NCBI RefSeq assembly: GCF_003664995.1
Contig: NZ_JFHL01000002.1
Location: 310,001-374,000 of the forward strand
Source of the DNA: Mesotoga sp. BH458_6_3_2_1
GTDB lineage: Bacteria > Thermotogota > Thermotogae > Petrotogales > Kosmotogaceae
Reading direction: 5' to 3'
DNA: 64,000 nt
This document shows positions 58,238 through 64,000 of the stretch, piece after piece (position 1 is the stretch's first letter; each line of letters begins with the position of its first letter). The translations under genes were made by a program, and so were the position numbers. Below the pieces are notes generated by a model, which worked only from the letters and a program-made list of their open reading frames with translations, ran no database searches and was not told the DNA's origin.

Positions 58238-61012
58238 TCAAAGCGTTTCGAAGAGCGAGATTAAGCTTTGTATCTGATCAACGGTTTTTTCCGGAAGATT
58301 GGGCGTCTTCCCAATCAGATCCCTATTTAGACTGACCACTCTTTCGAAAACATCTTTCAGGTTTTGCTCGAAGCTACTTAATTCTTCTCCAGAGAGATTT
58401 GATCTGCCCCACTGTACTGCGAATTGCAGTGTTTCGTCTGGAGTTGCCGGTCCCATGTTCTCACAGGCCCATACATGTTTTTCTGCAACAGAAAGGATCT
58501 TCAATTTCCTTTCTTCAACTGTGTCAAGAATAGAGGGGATCGAATTCAAATACTCGATATAAATGTCTTCCCAATCTGGATATCTGTTCCAGGTGCCGGG
58601 AAGGAGATGAATTCCCAGATCAAACCAGTACGTAGCTCTATTGCTACTTTCGTATACCAGATCAATAATAATCTGCCGAAACTCTTCGCTCCCTCCGAAG
58701 GCCGCATTGATAACGCTCTCTCTTGAATTCACGAAGTTGTAGTATTTTTTGAGTTCGCTATTTATGCTAGTGTAGAGTCGTCCAAGAATCCTCGGGGTCT
58801 GGCGCTCACTGAATAATATTGTTGAGGACTCATAGTAGTCGGCAGCGTCGAGTATCATCTGAATCTGTGTTATAAAGTAGAGCTGTAAGCCCGATACAAA
58901 CTCAGCATTGTCGAAGACCGAAGCATGCTTTTCGAAGAACTCACCGAATGGAAGAGTTCTGATGTTAGTTCTGTGAACAGGAATTATTTCGGGATCTCCC
59001 TTGAACTCAAGTATTATGTCAGAGGTATAATCATCCTTTCCAGTTAGAATGGCCTTCATGAGCTCCGGGTTGTCTCTTGCTGTCTCAAGTCGTTGTGTCT
59101 TTGTTCCCAGGCCGGCAATATACCAAAGAGGTTTACCAAATACGGGATACAGTCTATTTGAGAGTTTGAAATCCGCAATAGCCTGCTCATAGTATTCAGC
59201 CGATTTTGAAATGTAGAAGTTGTACTGGTTGATACGGTTGTCTATTTCATCAGTCAATCTTCTAATCTCGTTCTGACGCTCTTTCTCGGCTTGCTCAAGA
59301 AGATCTATTTGATTTGCGCCCGGATACTTTGACCGGATTTCAGTGCCCTTAACATCCATATAACTAGAAACGTCCGCCAGATATGAGTAATTGCCAGTGA
59401 AATTTGCAATTTCACTCTTGGCTTTTTGGAGAGCACTGAGATTAAGATTTTGTGCCTGATTGAAGTAAGCAAGATAATACTGTTGATTGGTCTGCCCGGT
59501 CCTGAAGAATCCTTCACCAAGAAAGGCCGTTGTCTTGAGGAAGATCAAGCCACCGGACAGAGTAAATAGTATTACTGCAGTCAGAGTCCTCGATGCAATT
59601 TTCTTCTTGAGATCTGGATTGAAGTACTTTCCTACAGCAACAGATCCCAGGAAAATTGCGAGCATGAGATTCGGCTGCATATGAAGAGGAAACTCAAAAA
59701 AACTGTGAACTGCCAGGGAAAATATCCCCGCTCCCAGGGAACCATAAATCAACAGATCCCTCTTGTTGTCGATTTTGAACAAATTCTTGAGGTACCTGAA
59801 TACCAGCAGACCCACCATCAATACAATGAAGAGGAGACCGAAAATTCCCATCTCTCCCAAACCCTGAACGTAATCATTATGAGTCCTCTTGAAGTTATTC
59901 CAGACAAGCATGTAGTCGGGGTTATGTTCCAGCACCTGAGGGCTGTACAGCAAATGGTAGAGCTGGAACGTACCGATTCCAGAGCCAAAGGGAATTCTCA
60001 ACTTGTTGCTATCGTCTAGCCACTGGAAGATTGAGTTGTACCAGGCCGAAAATCTCTCATTCCACGATCCCGATGAAGTCAGTGCATATTCCAACCTGGC
60101 CGTTATATTGATTTTCCCATCTCCAGACAGAGGAGAAGGTGTCAAGTACATGTACGATAAAACTCCAATGATTATCAAAGCTATTAGAAGGAAGATCAGA
60201 GAAAGCCTTTTGAATTTCCTGCTTTCAGAATCTTCAAGCGCTTCGGGTTTCTTTCCCCTCTTCAGGAAGAAATAGAGGAGTAGGAAGAGAAGGTTTCCGA
60301 AGAATATTGCTGTTATGACAGTTCTAGTCTGAGAAACAAATACAGAACCGACCATCGGAACTAGAAAAATGACCATGACGCTCTTGAGAATCAACTGTCC
60401 AACAGGTTTCTTGAAGAGCAAGCCAAGTGGTTTTCTAGAAATTATGAAATAGAATATCATGGGGATGGTCATCCCCATATAATCGGATACGAAGTTTGGA
60501 TTTCCAATTGTCGATCTTGCGGAGGCTCTTGCAAATGGTTCTCCGACTTTTCCTAGAAAGATATCGAACCCCAGATAGAAGTTGAGCAGTGCATCTATGG
60601 CAACTGCGGCTGCTCCTATAACAAAGAACAGCATTACAACCTCAATTTTCTCAACCGTGTCCCATTTGTTCGAAATGTAAAGGGCTGTGAAAGAGAGAAA
60701 GACAATGTAGAGAGCGATCTCTAGAGAATACCTGAAATATTGGGGATTATCAATTGAAACAACAATAAGCGAGAGCAAAGCAGCGATTCCGACCCCGAAA
60801 AACGCTAGATGAACGAATCCGAATTCGATGGGAATTTCTTTCTTTTTCAGCACCATAGAAAGAAAGATAATTGCGAATCCTACAACGTAGAAAAGATGCT
60901 TCCCTGTTGAGGGTTCATGCGTAAATCCCTTGGTCACAAATAAAGGGATGAATAGGGTCAAAATCAAATAAACAACGGTTTCGAAATCTATCAGGTGTTT
61001 CTTCTCTGTCAT
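58238..61012 (-). CDS. O-antigen ligase/polymerase-like membrane protein
   Basis: A 924-residue protein. The first 500 residues have about twelve membrane helices with a Wzy_C/O-antigen ligase domain; the large loop holds the conserved FGSGIGTFQ and RTHNDYVQGLGEMGIFG motifs near residues 340-390. The last 400 residues are soluble and largely helical, with TPR-like stretches (YYEQAIADFKLSNRLYP). This fits a polysaccharide polymerase or ligase with an extracytoplasmic domain. It lies downstream of the Wzc-like kinase on the same strand and acts in the same surface-polysaccharide pathway. Confidence 0.82.
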   Translation of the reverse strand: MTEKKHLIDFETVVYLILTLFIPLFVTKGFTHEPSTGKHLFYVVGFAIIFLSMVLKKKEIPIEFGFVHLAFFGVGIAALLSLIVVSIDNPQYFRYSLEIALYIVFLSFTALYISNKWDTVEKIEVVMLFFVIGAAAVAIDALLNFYLGFDIFLGKVGEPFARASARSTIGNPNFVSDYMGMTIPMIFYFIISRKPLGLLFKKPVGQLILKSVMVIFLVPMVGSVFVSQTRTVITAIFFGNLLFLLLYFFLKRGKKPEALEDSESRKFKRLSLIFLLIALIIIGVLSYMYLTPSPLSGDGKINITARLEYALTSSGSWNERFSAWYNSIFQWLDDSNKLRIPFGSGIGTFQLYHLLYSPQVLEHNPDYMLVWNNFKRTHNDYVQGLGEMGIFGLLFIVLMVGLLVFRYLKNLFKIDNKRDLLIYGSLGAGIFSLAVHSFFEFPLHMQPNLMLAIFLGSVAVGKYFNPDLKKKIASRTLTAVILFTLSGGLIFLKTTAFLGEGFFRTGQTNQQYYLAYFNQAQNLNLSALQKAKSEIANFTGNYSYLADVSSYMDVKGTEIRSKYPGANQIDLLEQAEKERQNEIRRLTDEIDNRINQYNFYISKSAEYYEQAIADFKLSNRLYPVFGKPLWYIAGLGTKTQRLETARDNPELMKAILTGKDDYTSDIILEFKGDPEIIPVHRTNIRTLPFGEFFEKHASVFDNAEFVSGLQLYFITQIQMILDAADYYESSTILFSERQTPRILGRLYTSINSELKKYYNFVNSRESVINAAFGGSEEFRQIIIDLVYESSNRATYWFDLGIHLLPGTWNRYPDWEDIYIEYLNSIPSILDTVEERKLKILSVAEKHVWACENMGPATPDETLQFAVQWGRSNLSGEELSSFEQNLKDVFERVVSLNRDLIGKTPNLPEKTVDQIQSLISLFETL

Positions 61013-61121
61013 CTAGACCACCTCATTAAGCCACTTCATCCGCTCTCAAATGGTACGGCTGATCGCGTTAGCTTCTCTCAACAAAATCATTCGAGACTAT
61101 CCGTATTATTGATACCTTTGA

Positions 61122-63332
61122 TTACTTCTCTTTGCGCTTTCTTCTTTTCTGTTTCTTTCCTTCTTCATTGTAATAGTAATAGTAGTGGTAGTAATAGCTT
61201 GAGTTCTTCTCATCAACTCCATTGACTATTACCCCAAGAATCTTGACCCCAACTGTCTTCAAGTTCTCAACGACTATCCTCAAACCATCCTTTATTGCTC
61301 TTCCGGGTCTTACCACAAGTACAATTCCGTCGAGCTTGTTCCCAACCAAAGATACGTCGGAAGTGACAACGGCAGGTGGCATATCTATCAAAACCCTGTC
61401 ATATCTCTGCTTCAATTCAGAAAGGAAAGTGTCGATCTTTTTCGACGAAAGGACTATTGTGGGATTCGGGGGAATGCTGCCCACTCCTATGAAATCCATG
61501 TTTTCAGCGTAGTTCTCGACAACTTCATCAATTGATGCAGTTCCCATTATTACATCTACCGCGCCCTTGCTTCTCTTGCCTGCCTTAAGTATCTTTTCGA
61601 TCCTGGGGCGACGCAGATCAAGGTCCAGGAGAACTACTCTTTGACCGCTGTTTGCCATTGAATAGGCAATATTCGCAATTACAAAACTCTTTCCTTCAGT
61701 AGGTAGAACCGATGTAACTGCCACAGTTTTTCCCTCGCCCATCGTGAAGGAGAGGTTGCTTGCTGCAAGTTTTATCGACTCTGAAGAAGGTGCCGTTGGG
61801 TTTTTCTCGACATACATCTCTTCTCTTGTGCCTTCAATGTTTGGAATTCGACCGATAATGGGTTGCCTACTGAATCTTTCGATTTCTTCTTCGGTTTTGA
61901 GAGTCTTGTCGAGATACTCGGCAAGAAAAACCATTAGCATTCCAAGAAAAATCCCTAAAACTCCTCCAATGGCCAGAGATAGCTTTTTGTTAGGTTTCAC
62001 GGGCGACTGAGGCACGGTCGCGGGATCGACAATAGCTGCGTTTCCAACTACGGCAGCTTCACTGATCTTCGCCTCTTCAAGTCTCTCAAGAAGCAGAGTG
62101 TACAGGCTCTCTTTCACTGCTATTTGCCTCTCCAGATCGAGCAGCTGTTGCTCTTTCGCGGGTAGATTTCTCAGTTCAGACTGATATTGATCCCTCAGGA
62201 GAGCTACCGCCTGAATCGAAGCTTGAAGGATTTGAAATCCGGCTTCTGAACTGATGACGCCTGTTATTATCTGCTGGTATGCGGGATTCAGCGTCATACC
62301 CTGCCCAGAGACTATGAACTCATTCTGAATTTGCTCTGCAATCAGGCTTTCAGTCTTCGAAATCTCCGTGATTTTCGATCTAACTCTTGGGTCGGTTTTT
62401 GGATACTGTTCTTCCAAGGAAGCAAGTTCAACTTGAAGAGTAGCGAGGTTCTGCCTCAGACTGGTCAGCACAGGATTGACAGAAAAACTCTCAGATGTCT
62501 GCACCCAAAGTGCCTTTATGCTTTTCGAATCATCACTATCGAAGTCATCGAGCATACTCTGATAAGTTTCGATTTCGGCCTTTTTCTCCTCAGCAGATAT
62601 CATAAGCTCATTGTACTGATTGTCATAGCCGCTAAGCATCTGAAAGAGCTGGTCGGCATGCTTGTCCAGGACATAGATACCTGTCTCCTCTTTAAACTGT
62701 TTAATTTTATCTGTAGCCTCATTCAGATCGCTCTCTAGAAGTGGAATCTGTGCTTCAATGAATTCTCGTTTCCTTGTCAGGTCTCTTTTTGAGAGTTCTG
62801 CCAATTTAGTGTTGTAAACATCGGCCAGGGTATTTGCGATGTCCCTTGCAAGAATGGGTTCTTTGTTCTGTACGGAGACTCTGACAATCCTGGTATCTTT
62901 AACAGGTGATACGGTTATCATCGACGAAATGCTTCGCGTGAGAGAGGTTATAAGATCGCGGTCCGAATATCCTTCAGATAGCAGCCGGGCCTTCGCTTCT
63001 TCTGAATAAACCCTGTCAACCAAACCCAAAACTTCAATTATCTCTTCAATATTAGTTCTGCTTTTGATCAGTTCAACTTCTGTCGAGATGTTTGATCCTG
63101 AACTTCCTGTAAGTGAACTACTGAATAGATCACCTACTGAAGATTGAGAAGTAGGATCAACCTTGATGGTGACGCTGGCTTCATATATGGGTGTAGCGAA
63201 AATTAGGTAAATTCCTGTGACAACAACCACGGCCAGTACAATTGAAACGAAAAGAATCATTCGTTTCTTAAACATTCTAAAAATGTCTTCAAGAGTTAGT
63301 TCCCTATAATCGCTACCCTCGAACTCGCTCAC
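61122..63332 (-). CDS. Wzc-like polysaccharide co-polymerase and BY-kinase
   Basis: A 736-residue protein joining a Wzz chain-length domain (two membrane helices at about 32-52 and 450-470 with a coiled-coil periplasmic part and GNVR region) to a bacterial tyrosine kinase. The kinase has Walker A PTEGKS (near residue 545), Walker A' LLDLDLRRPRI and Walker B RVLIDMPP. The C-terminal tail contains eight tyrosines within about 12 residues, then a very basic end. It controls polymer length and export, with autophosphorylation reversed by the CpsB phosphatase next door. Confidence 0.92.
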   Translation of the reverse strand: MSEFEGSDYRELTLEDIFRMFKKRMILFVSIVLAVVVVTGIYLIFATPIYEASVTIKVDPTSQSSVGDLFSSSLTGSSGSNISTEVELIKSRTNIEEIIEVLGLVDRVYSEEAKARLLSEGYSDRDLITSLTRSISSMITVSPVKDTRIVRVSVQNKEPILARDIANTLADVYNTKLAELSKRDLTRKREFIEAQIPLLESDLNEATDKIKQFKEETGIYVLDKHADQLFQMLSGYDNQYNELMISAEEKKAEIETYQSMLDDFDSDDSKSIKALWVQTSESFSVNPVLTSLRQNLATLQVELASLEEQYPKTDPRVRSKITEISKTESLIAEQIQNEFIVSGQGMTLNPAYQQIITGVISSEAGFQILQASIQAVALLRDQYQSELRNLPAKEQQLLDLERQIAVKESLYTLLLERLEEAKISEAAVVGNAAIVDPATVPQSPVKPNKKLSLAIGGVLGIFLGMLMVFLAEYLDKTLKTEEEIERFSRQPIIGRIPNIEGTREEMYVEKNPTAPSSESIKLAASNLSFTMGEGKTVAVTSVLPTEGKSFVIANIAYSMANSGQRVVLLDLDLRRPRIEKILKAGKRSKGAVDVIMGTASIDEVVENYAENMDFIGVGSIPPNPTIVLSSKKIDTFLSELKQRYDRVLIDMPPAVVTSDVSLVGNKLDGIVLVVRPGRAIKDGLRIVVENLKTVGVKILGVIVNGVDEKNSSYYYHYYYYYNEEGKKQKRRKRKEK

Positions 63333-63346
63333 GAAAGCACCTCCAT

Positions 63347-64000
63347 CTATAGATAATAGTCATTCAGAAAAAGTTCGTATCGATCATCGCCGAAATCTAT
63401 GAGCAGTCTTCCGTCGTTTATTCTGTGCTTGTCGCTTCCGGTGACGTCGGCAGTTCTCTCTTCAATAAGAGCTTTGGCTTTTGGATCTCTATCAAGACTG
63501 TTCCAGTTTACCTGAAATAGAACTCCCATGTCCCTAAGCCGCGAGATATCCCCTGTAAGCTTCGTTTTTCCAAAGAGGAATCCACTTTTCTTGAAGAAGT
63601 AATCATACCTTTCCACGTGAGCGAGCAAAACCCTGAAACCTTTTGCTTGAAGCTTCTCTATCACTTCGAAAAGGTAATGAGGTTTTTGCTGAGTTGGAAG
63701 CTCAACCAAAATAATATCGGACTCACCCATAGAAATCAGGTTGCGTTCAAGAACCTCGGGCCTTAGAAATATCTCAGAGCCAAGCAATACCTCGACTGAA
63801 TGACCGTTCAATTCAGACTCAAATTCATTCCACCTTTTCATGATCTCCGATGTGCTTGTTGGACTCCTTGGAGACAAGAAATGTGGTGTCAAGTATAATC
63901 TCTCGACTCCTTTTACTTTCATCTCTTCCAGGAGCGTAATTGACTCCTGAATACTTTCAACACCGTCATCTACTGCCGGAAGCAGATGACAATGAGAATC
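63347..64000 (-). CDS. CpsB/CapC-type tyrosine-protein phosphatase, N-terminus cut by the window edge
   Basis: At least 218 residues are visible; the start is beyond 64000. The readable start DSHCHLLPAVDDG is the PHP metal motif of Mn-dependent tyrosine phosphatases, followed by LTPHF, LLGSEIFLRP, LLAHVERY and TGSDKHR. Such enzymes dephosphorylate the tyrosine tail of the Wzc-like kinase encoded 14 bp downstream. An in-frame ATG at 63922 is internal. The open frame continues to the last base with no stop. Confidence 0.9.
   Translation of the reverse strand, partial: DSHCHLLPAVDDGVESIQESITLLEEMKVKGVERLYLTPHFLSPRSPTSTSEIMKRWNEFESELNGHSVEVLLGSEIFLRPEVLERNLISMGESDIILVELPTQQKPHYLFEVIEKLQAKGFRVLLAHVERYDYFFKKSGFLFGKTKLTGDISRLRDMGVLFQVNWNSLDRDPKAKALIEERTADVTGSDKHRINDGRLLIDFGDDRYELFLNDYYL

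Noticed and set aside
1-64000. CRISPR arrays, insertion sequences and prophage genes
   Set aside because: No regularly spaced repeats, transposase-like proteins, terminal inverted repeats with target duplications, or phage structural genes were seen.

Overview
The window looks like a piece of chromosome from a mesophilic or moderately thermophilic member of the Thermotogota, most likely Kosmotogaceae and possibly Mesotoga. This is an inference from gene content: three consecutive M42 aminopeptidases as in Thermotoga maritima, an Omp85/BamA protein fitting the toga outer membrane, ThyX instead of ThyA, a NiaR-type regulator, QueH, SpoVS in a lineage not known to sporulate, and long runs of genes overlapping by 4 nt. 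A class II photolyase and a mid-range GC content argue against a hyperthermophile. No rRNA is present to confirm this.

Positions 1-9000 hold the end of a sodium-pump decarboxylase beta subunit, a ferredoxin plus alpha subunit of a 2-oxoacid:ferredoxin oxidoreductase with no beta or gamma subunit following, SpoVS, a ferritin-like protein, a uracil permease behind a structured and terminated leader RNA, a GNAT acetyltransferase, a NIF3-like protein, a MATE exporter and a two-subunit CoA-transferase. Positions 9300-16060 form a cassette of secreted and membrane proteins: a DUF6305-like exported protein, a DctM-like permease, a 58-residue membrane protein, an exported M14-type carboxypeptidase or deacylase, and two tandem exported C69 dipeptidases. 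It looks like a peptide or acyl-amino-acid scavenging system.

Positions 16600-22600 carry a four-gene minus-strand operon: a small helical protein, a 712-residue unknown, a BrxC/BrxD (DUF2791)-like ATPase and an Lhr-like DExH helicase. The ATPase-helicase pair and gene order resemble the anti-phage system Shango, or the brxD-brxH pair of BREX. This is the best candidate here for an undescribed or divergent defence system. Positions 22700-27800 hold a beta-propeller-like exported protein, a sugar ABC uptake operon without an ATPase, and a divergent exported PrcB_C-like protein. The two divergent promoters share a GCAATTGC palindrome. Positions 27750-33700 hold a photolyase/ybgA pair, a hydrolase, a DUF2089 protein and a niacin regulator-transporter pair (niaR-niaP). 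Three tRNA genes (Glu, Val, Phe) follow on the minus strand.

Positions 34171-51674 are one unbroken plus-strand run of 20 genes, nearly all overlapping. It runs minC, three M42 peptidases, a degenerate AroB-like protein, a SPOR-like membrane protein, a triple ComEA protein, queH, an unknown, ogg, trmFO, manA, a TPR-like membrane protein, thyX, a regulatory set (DRTGG, CBS-ATPase, DRTGG, PHP, ATPase), then bamA. A bidirectional terminator at 51681-51710 ends it. The rest of the window is on the minus strand: metG-gyrA-lexA-rpiB-HDAC-like, preceded by exopolysaccharide genes (a CpsB phosphatase cut by the window edge, a Wzc-like tyrosine kinase and an O-antigen ligase/polymerase-like protein).
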